Shown here piece by piece: positions 9,515-17,700 of a DNA stretch of 19,654 nucleotides. The notes beneath the pieces were generated by a model that was not told the DNA's origin, searched no databases, and saw nothing but the letters and a program-made list of their open reading frames with translations. Both the position numbers and the translations under genes were made by a program. The stretch is from Acanthaster planci (lineage: Eukaryota > Echinodermata > Asteroidea > Valvatida > Acanthasteridae), in assembly GCF_001949145.1 (NCBI RefSeq), contig NW_019091703.1:8407-28060 (forward strand), written 5' to 3'. How positions within the stretch are numbered: the first letter of the stretch is position 1; each line of letters opens with the position of its first letter.

Positions 9515-10179
9515 AAATAGAGAAAAACAGAGACCAAGGGTTTGTTAGTTGTTTCTTTACGGTTGCTAAATTTTAAACAACATTTTGCTTTGAAACTCTG
9601 CCAACTTGTTCTTCGGATCAAAGGAAGTAAAATGGTATGAAACCTCCAGTCTACATAAAAAATTATCGATTTGCAGGGTTTTGTGTATAAACACTGACGA
9701 ATTGTAACACCGCCGAAAAGTGTTGGTACGGCTCAGAAACTCCAGATCAGATTTTGTTTGCACTACAGCAATGGGCCACACAAGGTTCCCATGAAAGGGA
9801 ATTTTTCAAAGGCGTTGCCAGTCCTGTTTATCAACTTCTGTGGCGCGTGACCGTGTACTTTCCTGAGGCTCATAGTCTTTGTTATTGCACTGTAAACTTC
9901 AACATGCCCCGAACCGCTGGAATAGTCAAGGCAGTTTGCATGCTTTTCACAAAGGTAACAGGCCAGGAAACATGACTGACTTTCATAGCCCGTAACTCCC
10001 ATGTTAAAGCAGATGTCTTAAGCCCAGTTGGATGAAGGTTTATCCCTGCAATGTTTGCACCGGGGAATAGATATTGGGTCCTCTCCCCACTTTCTGGTGG
10101 TGGTGGGGGAGACTTTGACATTTCTTGCAAACCAACAACTAACACGTATTCAGAGAGAATATACAAAAGCTTGAAATTC
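9515..10179. other. Intergenic, nothing recognised
   Basis: Short frames on both strands overlap each other and show no domain. No RNA or repeat structure is supported apart from a GT-rich stretch near 10095. Confidence 0.35.
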
Positions 10180-10463
10180 CGCCATTTTCATGAAAGGTTA
10201 AGGGTGAATTCCACCAATTCAAATCCCATTGAAAATAGTGTAAACTCAGCATCGGTAGGGGTTCTATGGCATCCATACTAACATCTCTGGGGTTTCTGAA
10301 ACAAAATGAAATTATTGTCTCCTCCCTAACCTTTTGATTCTTTTCACATTTTAGTTGATTAACCAATAACATTTTCAATTATTCACTAAAACGAAATAAC
10401 CCCAGAAAAGTGATATTTCCAAAGTCTGCATGCAGCCATTTTCAAGGTGGAATCCCTGTGCTT
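10180..10463. mobile_element. MITE-like foldback element with nested inverted repeats
   Basis: The left side reads GGGTGAATTCCACC (10202-10215). The right end reverse-complements to CAGGGATTCCACCTTGAAAATGG (from 10458). Internally CTCTGGGGTTTCTGA (10286) matches the reverse complement of the AACCCCAGAA at 10398-10407. A second nested pair is AAAGGTTAAGGG (10193-10204) with CCCTAACCTTTT (10324-10335). GCCATTTTCA occurs at both 10181 and 10435 in direct orientation. There is no coding frame. The class and exact ends are uncertain. Confidence 0.45.
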
Positions 10464-11380
10464 TCTTAGGCATTACATAGGACCAGCTTGCAGTCATAAT
10501 TTTTTTAATCCATTCTGCTCTAATTTGGAAGCCCAAAGAACCAGCGAGTTGATTCTGGCAAAGTTTTACATGTACACAATGTTACCCTTTAGGGGGGTCA
10601 AGTTTTCTTCTTTTCTTGTTCAAACGAAACTGTGGATGTACGTGTACTTTTCATGCTCAAGGGATGCCACTATACACGAGATGTACGTCTTCACAGTGAT
10701 TAGCTCCTCTTACTATCTTGCGGTGCCCGGCACACCCACCCAACCCAATTGTTCAATTATTCAGGGCTGGAAAATTTTGATAAATTTGCCCCTATCCCTC
10801 CAGACGGAGAACAGATCTTCTTCGGCCCAAGAAACACGAGCACCCCTCTTTTACTTGTTAAAACTGTATTTTATCTAACCAGAAACGGTACATGCTGAAA
10901 TTTAATTATTTATACTGGAAAGGGTTATAAACTGAGTTCACGGAGATAAACTAGGGTGGGTGATATTTGAGATTGAAATACTATTCTTCAGAAGGAATTT
11001 TTTTGAATTAAGAGTATGATTGTGATGCAGTATCACACACAATTGTATGCAGCTGCATGATCCCCCGCAGTGCATAAAACATTGATATCCGTTTTCGTTT
11101 CACCAAATGACATGTACAAATTTCATACCCCGAACATTTACCGCCTGAGTACTGAATAAAGTCCATTCGCTTGTTGTTTTGTTCTTGAGAGAGCAAAATT
11201 GACACTTTAAAGCAAGTGTTGACGTTTTGACGTCCTTTAAACGCCGGTAGCACTTCAGAACGCGTTGTGGTGGTAATGCAAATCAAAACACGTTGTGGAG
11301 TTCATTTTATGAACAAAGACGTGTTGATGCGTTGATCAGTTCATAAGACACAATGACATTATTGGGTGTTATACGGTTCG
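10464..11380. other. Intergenic, nothing recognised
   Basis: A 143-codon plus-strand frame begins at 10447 but has no domain. Its start overlaps the foldback element, and its composition (low-complexity hydrophobic and aromatic runs) is not gene-like. No other structure is supported. Confidence 0.35.
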
Positions 11381-11387
11381 TAAGTGT

Positions 11388-11427
11388 GACGTCACTTCAT
11401 TTTAAAGCACGCCCACTGCACACGTGC
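11388..11427. promoter_or_regulatory. CRE palindrome and E-box pair
   Basis: The exact cAMP-response-element palindrome TGACGTCA lies at 11388-11395 inside GTGTGACGTCACTTC. An E-box CACGTG lies at 11422-11427 inside GCACACGTGCAC. The words are exact matches to CREB/ATF and bHLH sites, but any regulatory role here is inferred. No gene start was identified next to them. Confidence 0.25.
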
Positions 11428-12566
11428 ACTGCACATAGGGTTACATACATTGATAGCCATTTACATGGAACCGGAAGTTAATTCGCAACTTCAGCGATCA
11501 TCCAATGGGAGCCTGCAAATCGTGGTGCGTCTGCCTTTGTGACGAAGTCACTTACAAACCGGATAACAAGACACAAAAACACGCTGATTGGGTGCTAACA
11601 CTTTCTGAACACCAAAATATGTTTGCTTCCAGAAACGAAGTAACGGGCGTTGGTGTTTACAATGTAGAGACCTCAAGGAAGAGATATTAATATTAGGAAA
11701 CAATATTAAACGATATCAAGAGATTCTTACATTCTTGGTATGAACAAAATATCGGTGTTGTGTCTAATAAAACATACGAAAGAGTACATGTACATGGATA
11801 TCGTAACAGAAGAAACGGTTTCTCATATATTGTATAAAGTCACATAGCGCCCCCTTACTCTTTTGAAGTTCCCATGGCATGGTACGTCATTCTCCCACAA
11901 ACCCCTCATCCCTTCCGATTTCCAGCATAAACCCACCCCCAATCCCTCCAGATTTCCAGCATAAATTTACGCCACTGGTTGGCTGAAACAGATCAAGGTT
12001 TTGCGGTTACTTGATACAATAATCATCTGAGCATTTCGCATGAACGTCACTCAACACATGCAAACAGACAAACTGCCTAACAAAACTGCAGAATCTGGTT
12101 GACCTGTGGAATTATTCCTGCTATTAGCTGGTCTCCATCTCTTAGGTGAATTGTTTTGCTAATTGCCGGATTTGATACTGTCTACTTGAATCGTATGTTC
12201 AAATTTAAGTTTCAAAATCACCTTTCAGGATTTTTTAGCCTATTTTCAAGGCATGATAAATGCATTTCCCCTTTTTGGCTCCAAAATAAGAACGGACTCG
12301 TGAAAGTTACACAAAACCTTTCACAAAATGTGTGGACTTCTATTCTCGGCCATTTGAAATTCAATCAATCACTTAAAAATCACTCATGAAGGTCAAGTGC
12401 TCCGATTCCACCTTTTTTACCCCATAATGAGAACTGATGAATGAAGCTATTGAAGCTATTCGTTTAAGGCAAGACGATATCTCGTCACAATAAACTCTTT
12501 CCCTTCTATAAGTTGACAACAAACCACATTTCAAGAACGGGTTCTATTGGAGTATCCGCTCGCCTT
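11428..12566. other. Intergenic with a small direct repeat at 11917-11965
   Basis: GATTTCCAGCATAAA occurs exactly at 11917-11931 and 11951-11965, within a C-rich stretch that is duplicated more loosely with a 34-base period. A 61-codon plus-strand frame at 11505 begins MGACKSWCVC but has no supporting context. Nothing else was recognised. Confidence 0.4.
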
Positions 12567-12935
12567 AAAGGAACCAGAAAATATAAATATTTCGATAAAT
12601 TTTACTAAAACCCTTGAAACTGCATCTTTGGGTTTCAATTAACCTTATTTAAAATTTTTGTTTTGCAATTTTAACCTATATTTTGATGCTTTTTGCTTTT
12701 TATGCTAATGCTATTTTCATATTCATGAGTAGCACTATGGTGTCATCCAAGGCACTGAATCTCAATGTTACACTGATTTGTGCACAGAAAAATCTAGGTT
12801 TTTTAACCACTGCTATGGCAGATTTCAATTTTCTTTGACAATTTATTGCTGTGTAAGTATATGGCAATAATCCAGCGAAAGCTTTTTCACAGAAATATTC
12901 CCAGATAGCAAATTTGGGGTTCACAATTTGAACAT
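12567..12935 (+). repeat. Interspersed repeat, copy B (about 370 bp)
   Basis: This is the second copy of the 6176-6487 repeat, in the same orientation. It is longer mainly through extra T-rich sequence after the shared TTAACCTTATTT block. Shared blocks occur in the same order from CTTAAAGG near 12564 to GGTTCACAATTTGAAC at about 12919-12934. The copies are strongly diverged, so the repeat is old or fast-evolving. Confidence 0.65.
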
Positions 12936-13160
12936 GAAAACATGCAACCTGAACCACGTCTTCCTGGATTTATATCAAATCACAAGCGTCCTCACTTGTC
13001 CAGAAATCCTTGGTCAATTTTTAATGTTTGAAAAGTGTACTGTTCAGTTCATGTATCTTAAAAAAATGTCAAACAGTCTTCATACATGGAAGAGGAGTAC
13101 AGAGATACACAAAAAGTGATTCTAAGAAGAACTCACGAACATGGATCCAGAAGTTCAGAA

Positions 13161-13166
13161 TTTATT
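13161..13166 (-). terminator. Poly(A) signal of the fucosyltransferase gene
   Basis: AATAAA on the minus strand lies about 80 bases past the stop codon at 13246, a normal spacing for an animal 3' UTR. Confidence 0.6.
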
Positions 13167-13245
13167 AATAAAAACACACAACTATGCAGCGTTTGGTAAA
13201 GCGGTGTTTTTACCACCCGTTAGCTGTCATCCCATCCGTACAGTT

Positions 13246-14574
13246 TTACCATGGATTCCAACCGTCTACGACAGAATTTGGCTTTTCTCGGCACGTTTGA
13301 AAAAAATGGCTCGACAGGACTGGCTCTCGCGGTAACTCACCCCGACGCACTTTCTCAATGATTGGTATTAGATGGCAAAACCTTGATGGGTCAAAAGGAC
13401 TATAGAAAACTTTTGTAGTACTGACACGCCCTTTATATTTCCATTCGAAATACTTGGCATATAAGTCTGGACGAGAGTCCAACAGTTTCAAATAATCTGC
13501 CAATTCTTTGACAGTGTTATAATCCCCGACGTAGATGAAGGAATTGGGAGGGAGAAACTCTTCGTAGTCTTTCCGTGAAGCTCCATACACGATGGGGACC
13601 ACGCCTAGCAACAGCGTTCTGTCCCACATTTTTTCGGTGATGTACTCCTCGCATTCAGAGTTCTCCAGAGCCAAATAGAATTTGTACTTTCGCACCAGTT
13701 CCTCGTTGCATTTGGGTGATGATCGGGGTTCGCAGGTGAGGTTACCGCAGCGTCCGTACATGTCAACCGGGATGTAGCTCTGTAGTTTCTCAACAAATTT
13801 TAATCGAGGCCAGGAGGTGATTCCACAGTTGCTTCCCATCCACAGCACCAAATCCGTCTTTCCTTGTACCCATTCATCCACCGTCCTTGTCTTATTAACC
13901 ATAGGCTTCCCATGTTCGTAGAATCCAAACTGTGTAGTGATTTCCGATGTGCGGTGATAAGTCCATGCAGCGTTGGCTGTAAAGCCTGATAAGCTGGGTA
14001 CATCAATTTCTTTAATTCGGAACTGTGGAGCAGTACTTATGTACGGTGTTTCCCAGGAGCAAAAGACCCAAGCCTGTTTGGGGTTCATGCCAACAGGAAG
14101 AGACCGAGGCGGAACTAATCTCAGGCAGAGGTGAAAGAGCACAGCGTCCATTCCTTTGAATTTTCTCTTCTCATCACCAATAGTTACTGTCACGGTGCTG
14201 TTCCCGCCGCACTGGACGGAAACTGGGATATTTCTACGGCCTTTTTTTCTCGGTGCTATGTTCCTGAAGGTGTCGGATCTCTCCTTCAGCAAGATGCCTT
14301 TCCTGTCGTAGATTTGCACTTTATAATTGCAGGGATCTCGGATCTTTGAAACCAGATTGCCCATTCCATCGAACTTGCCCACTGTATCATTAGCTGCCCG
14401 TGTGAAGATGCTCGACCTGGGGCGGGTGTTACCTTTGCTTACTAACAGAGGTGGTTTGGGTGGTGTCCTTCGATAGCTGGGGGAACTGATCACTGTCTTT
14501 TCCATCGCCCGAAGTCTGATTACAATGTCTACTCCAATCATGGCAACAGCTAGAACAGTCAAGAGTTGGATTCT
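13246..14574 (-). CDS. GT10 alpha-1,3-fucosyltransferase, main coding exon
   Basis: This exon encodes 442 residues of a GT10 family enzyme, which moves L-fucose from GDP-fucose to GlcNAc-type acceptors in the Golgi lumen. Residues below count from the first codon of this exon (AGA). A membrane anchor lies at about 4-20 and a proline-rich stem at about 31-54. The amino-terminal GT10 domain includes FCSWETP (171-177). The carboxyl donor-binding domain includes AWTYHRTSEI (203-212), DMYGRCG (271-277), and YKFYLALENS followed by EEYITEKMW and PIVYGA (297-332). The last set is the signature region of alpha-1,3-fucosyltransferases. Sequons occur at N62, N125, N227 and N278. With either candidate first exon the protein is 447 or 449 residues, within the usual family range. 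The subtype (FUT4/7/9-like or another invertebrate branch) cannot be fixed by eye. No frameshift or missing motif was found. Confidence 0.95.
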   Translation of the reverse strand, partial: RIQLLTVLAVAMIGVDIVIRLRAMEKTVISSPSYRRTPPKPPLLVSKGNTRPRSSIFTRAANDTVGKFDGMGNLVSKIRDPCNYKVQIYDRKGILLKERSDTFRNIAPRKKGRRNIPVSVQCGGNSTVTVTIGDEKRKFKGMDAVLFHLCLRLVPPRSLPVGMNPKQAWVFCSWETPYISTAPQFRIKEIDVPSLSGFTANAAWTYHRTSEITTQFGFYEHGKPMVNKTRTVDEWVQGKTDLVLWMGSNCGITSWPRLKFVEKLQSYIPVDMYGRCGNLTCEPRSSPKCNEELVRKYKFYLALENSECEEYITEKMWDRTLLLGVVPIVYGASRKDYEEFLPPNSFIYVGDYNTVKELADYLKLLDSRPDLYAKYFEWKYKGRVSTTKVFYSPFDPSRFCHLIPIIEKVRRGELPREPVLSSHFFQTCREKPNSVVDGWNPW

Positions 14575-14663
14575 CTGAAAAGTGAAAAAACAAAGAAAAC
14601 CGAAAACTTCAGAATAACGAAGAAAGGGGGAGGGCTGTTGCTTGATCTCAGCGAATATCTTAC

Positions 14664-14684
14664 ATCGAAGATGTAAAGGTTCAT
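14664..14684 (-). CDS. Alternative first coding exon of the fucosyltransferase (MNLYIFD)
   Basis: ATG at 14684 opens seven codons, MNLYIFD, ending at a GAT/GTAAGA donor. They join the main exon in phase 0 to give MNLYIFD-RIQLLTVLAV. A stop codon lies in frame just upstream of this ATG. An out-of-frame ATG at 14694 would be read first, and its frame meets a TAG formed exactly across this splice junction. The start context is weak (C at -3). It competes with the MARLL exon, and both could be used. Confidence 0.35.
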
Positions 14685-14980
14685 CCGTCAGCATCACGTG
14701 GAGACATTCATTTTAGCAATTATATTTTGAAAAATGCGTACATTAACCAAGGTTTAGGTTCAAACTGTGAAATTTGAATTCACTTGAGGGTAGTAAGCAA
14801 AGTTTTGCTGTCGGTACGTTTACGCGAAGCAATATGCAGTCGTGGTCAAAGGTGTACAAAACCTGTACTGCATTTATAACAGATACAAACTAACAGGTTA
14901 CAGATTCTGCAGCTCAACAAAGAATAGTTTGCTCTTTTTACGTCACAATTGGGCTCTTTCTACAAATGGATGCTCAAACT

Positions 14981-15187
14981 ATGGCCGGCCTTTGGTGCGA
15001 AAATTGAAACAACAATACACACAGTGGTAACACTCCCATCCAGCACCAGATGGTGGTACACGTACAACTGAGTAATAAATACAAATCCTCTTTAACATTA
15101 ACTGGGCAAATAATTCGTTTGGAGCGAATTGGGAATACAATTGATAACAATTAAAGGGTGTTTTTTTCGCAAACTTTGGCCGCCCAT
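14981..15187. mobile_element. MITE-like element with about 30-bp terminal inverted repeats
   Basis: The left end is ATGGCCGGCC at 14981, followed by TTTGGTGCGAAAATTGAAAC. The right end reverse-complements to ATGGGCGGCC, then AAAGTTTGCGAAAAAAACAC, finishing at 15187. The arms match at roughly two thirds or more of positions over 30 bases, with one gap. Inside, AATTCG at 15112-15117 faces CGAATT at 15125-15130. The element has no coding capacity and sits in the proposed fucosyltransferase intron. A target-site duplication is not clear. Confidence 0.5.
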
Positions 15188-16209
15188 ACAAATTGTAGGC
15201 AAAATATGAGTGGTTCATTACGAATAGGCCAAGGCGAGGAAGGAAAAGGCTGACTTAGAAATTATGACACTCGGGCCTTCACTTCATGGGCTGCATAGAA
15301 ATATCTCTAGCAGTGCAAGTGTGTGCTCGTGTCCGTCAAAAACAAGAGGTGAGGTGATCGGGTGGCGACAGTAGTTTGATCCTTTTATCTGTACCGTGTG
15401 CATTATATTGAATCTGATATGTTGCGCATATATTGGACTCAGGCTTTTGCTGAGTGTGCCGAATGTTTAGGTCCCCGGCCATTGGCCCTTAAAAACTGTA
15501 CCTTAAAGGCCGGATTGCGCGGCCATGGAAAACATCAGCCTGTAATTATCATTTTAATGTCTGTCTCACATCCCTTATACGGGTCCACCCGATATTAGTT
15601 TTATCGACGAAATGTTCAGATAACGACCCGAAAACAGTGCGCCTCTGAGGTAATGGCATACGACATACAACACCGCAACTTAAACCTGCAACTTTTTTAC
15701 TTATGTCACTGGCTTGAATCACACTTGCTGTAAACATGATTGGAAGCGTAGTCTACTAGCGAACGCCCTCTGAGGGTTGTACCTTTAAAGTTGATGTTAG
15801 TCGACTGATAATGACACTGTCACAGCGCAAAATACATGTCACCTGTTGCATTTCCTTCTTTGAAATACGATGCAGGTAGGGACACACTACCTCGCCTATG
15901 AGTAGGTACAAAATAGGCAACGTGCCTTTCGCGCGAGTTGATACCATTTACATTGACCGCTTTTATATGTAAGTGTAGTAAATCATCAGTCGAGATTCAG
16001 TTGTTTGCTGCTGGAGGGATAAAAGACAATTACATTGCCATGGCCTGAAAACCTGTCAATGGAGAAGATATCATCCTGTCCAATGACGTAGATTTGTTTT
16101 CTTCATACACCATAAGGAAGATTGTTATATCACATACTCTGAAAAGTAAAACCGACTTAGCAATAGGCCTAAAACAATAATCACTCTGCAGGGCAGTCCG
16201 TAACCAAGT

Positions 16210-16215
<6 letters not shown>
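15188..16215. other. Intron/intergenic, nothing recognised
   Basis: No supported coding exon or RNA. A GC-rich patch at about 15473-15530 contains CCGGCC and GGCCGG words that could fold weakly. Confidence 0.35.

Positions 16216-16254
<39 letters not shown>
16216..16254. repeat. (AG)n / (CT)n microsatellite, about 19 units
   Basis: Uninterrupted AG dinucleotide run on the + strand, following a short CACACA. On the minus strand it is a CT tract about 22 bases past the GTAAGTG donor of the proposed first fucosyltransferase exon. Confidence 0.97.
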
Positions 16255-16256
<2 letters not shown>

Positions 16257-16277
16257 AACCGATAACCATTCACTTAC

Positions 16278-16292
16278 CAGTAGCCTAGCCAT
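16278..16292 (-). CDS. Proposed first coding exon of the fucosyltransferase (MARLL)
   Basis: On the minus strand GACAGG-ATGG gives a strong start context (A at -3, G at +4). Five codons, MARLL, end at CTG/GTAAGTG, a near-perfect donor. This joins the AGA of the main exon in phase 0 and gives MARLL-RIQLLTVLAVAMIG, a short tail with one arginine running into a membrane helix, as in other type II transferases. The other glycosyltransferase in this window also starts MAR. The complete protein would be 447 residues. The link is inferred from signals and phase only. Confidence 0.5.
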
Positions 16293-16500
16293 CCTGTCTA
16301 CTGGTGACAAGAGGGAAACTGTCTACAGCTGATCACCGACAGAACTCGAGTTTGATCTTTCCACTTGATAGGAAAACTATAAAATACCATATGTATATAC
16401 GCTTAGTATGTAGACAATGTTTACTGGCCCGACACACCTGCAACCGTGGCTGACGCGTGCACTAAAACTGCGCGGCGCCAACTATGGCTGTTGCTGTCTG
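16293..16500 (-). promoter_or_regulatory. Possible promoter/leader of the fucosyltransferase gene
   Basis: Upstream of the MARLL exon on the minus strand are TATATA at about 16399-16394, an initiator match TCAAACT at 16355-16349, and a CpG-bearing block (GCGCGGCGCC at about 16470-16479). The TATA-to-initiator spacing is about 40, a little long. On the + strand TATAAAA also occurs at 16378-16384. No binding site is certain. Confidence 0.2.
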
Positions 16501-17490
16501 CGGGTAATTCTTTATGGCAGTGCAGCGATGTAACAAAGACCATTTTGCACTTCTCCTAAATGTAAATATGGACCCATTAGGCGTACGAATATTTTCTCAT
16601 CACTAAAAGTCCCTCTCAAGGTAAAGTAAAGAAAAGTTGAAAGTGAAGAAGTTTGCAGCAGCGCAGTTTTCGAGTTGTGTGATTCGTTGAAGAACAATTG
16701 TTTCTGCTCAACGTTGTAGCTTTGTTCGTGAAAAACTCTACGGTGGCCCATTAACGACATGTAGATGTTAACTCTCAACATATATCCACCTTCAACTTTG
16801 CCATATGAACGTTCAACCTTCAAATGTGCGTGTTGTACAGTAACTGATACTGAAATGTGAGCGTTGCTCCTTTGCGATGTGAAAATTCGATCTTGGCCGT
16901 GAAACCATACTCGACATCGACGTTGTACCATCAATATTCGCAGTTTGAGCGGTCATATATTGACCGTCAGCCTTCAACTATGCCAAACATAGAATAGACG
17001 AACGATGCTTCTTTGACATGAACGACTATGGCCCTTGACTTGTGAATGAAATACGGTGTTATCGTACGATTAATCAGTAAAAAATTAGGTTTCACATGAC
17101 GACGTTTTCAGGTTACGAGTATTATTGATTCCAGGACGAAATAGTTAATTCATGTAGTATTTACTTGCAAAGCATTATCTGGGGGAAGTCTGTGATTGTT
17201 TACCAGTTTTGTAGTAGGATTCACCTTTGCATGCTAATAGTCGACAATTTTTCTCTGTATTCTTAATTAACATATACACAACGTATTATTTGTTTTCATA
17301 CAAATTTTGATTCTGCTACAGTATAGTTTTTATGCATTTTCGAAAGGCAGTGTTTTGATTAATTCAAAGGAAAGGGATAAATCATCTTCAAACATCTTCA
17401 TTTTTATTTATTTCCCTTGAGCTGCTTTTAATCGTCTTTGAGTTTGTAGCAATTAATTTGGAACGCAGCAGGAATCTGATTGGCTTAACT
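16501..17490. other. No gene; degenerate GAACGTT/CTTCAA-rich sequence in part
   Basis: Between about 16700 and 17050 words such as AACGTT, ACGTTCAACCTTCAA, GTCGAC-like and TTGACC recur irregularly. A 140-codon minus-strand frame at 16512-16934 lies over this and has no domain, so it is not called. The remainder is AT-rich and featureless. Confidence 0.35.
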
Positions 17491-17494
17491 CTTT

Positions 17495-17700
17495 GCAAAT
17501 CAATATGCTATGGCACTGATTTGCCAAACACCTCTGCGGTCCGGGTTCAAATCCCGACTCGGTCCACATGTGGATCTGCGAGTGCCTGATTCCGTGGGTT
17601 TTACCCAGATGTTCCCTTGGGATTTTCCTCCCACCTCTAAAACTACAGCTGTTTCTCATTGTCTCCTCTCTACAGGTTTCTTCAGGCTTGCGAGCTCAGT
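17495..17700 (+). mobile_element. tRNA-derived SINE remnant
   Basis: GGTTCAAATCC at 17544-17554 is a near-consensus RNA polymerase III B box, flanked by CGG and CCG that can form a T-arm. A degenerate A-box-like TGGCACTGATTTG lies about 35 bases upstream (near 17511). Downstream is GTGGGTTTTACCCAG...GATTTTCCTCCCACCTCTAA (about 17596-17640), a block resembling conserved cores shared by several animal SINE families. No intact acceptor stem or anticodon arm is present, so it is a retroposon remnant, not a tRNA gene. Family assignment is from recall and uncertain. Confidence 0.65.

Larger units (their letters stand above)
14575..16277 (-). other. Proposed first intron of the fucosyltransferase gene (1703 bp)
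   Basis: On the minus strand it starts GTAAGTG after the MARLL exon. It ends with a long pyrimidine tract, TTTTCTTTGTTTTTTCAC, and TTTTCAG directly before the AGAATCCAAC of the main exon. The main open frame happens to stay open for about 40 codons into this acceptor tract. The intron would contain a TC microsatellite, a foldback element and the alternative first exon at 14664-14684. In the shorter alternative the intron is only 14575-14663 (89 bp). Confidence 0.5.

Noticed and set aside
10447-10878. 143-codon plus-strand open frame as a gene
   Set aside because: It has no domain, its start lies in a foldback element, and its composition is not protein-like.
11505-11690. Small protein beginning MGACKSW with a possible myristoylation start
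   Set aside because: The downstream AATAAA-like sequence could be chance. There is no homology I recognise and no codon bias, so it is not supported.
14575-14697. Amino-terminal 41 residues of the 483-codon fucosyltransferase frame as real protein
   Set aside because: The frame begins at GTG, and the section before RIQLL translates a splice-acceptor pyrimidine tract. Spliced models give a better membrane anchor.
16125-16310. Serine-leucine repeat protein frames across 16216-16254
   Set aside because: They are translations of the CT microsatellite. Only the MARLL start upstream of the GTAAGTG donor looks meaningful.
16512-16934. 140-codon minus-strand open frame as a gene
   Set aside because: It lies over degenerate repeat-like sequence, with no motif, signal or splice context.
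17500-17570. Functional tRNA gene
   Set aside because: Only a B box and part of a T-arm are convincing. No acceptor stem or anticodon arm can be drawn, and SINE-type sequence follows.
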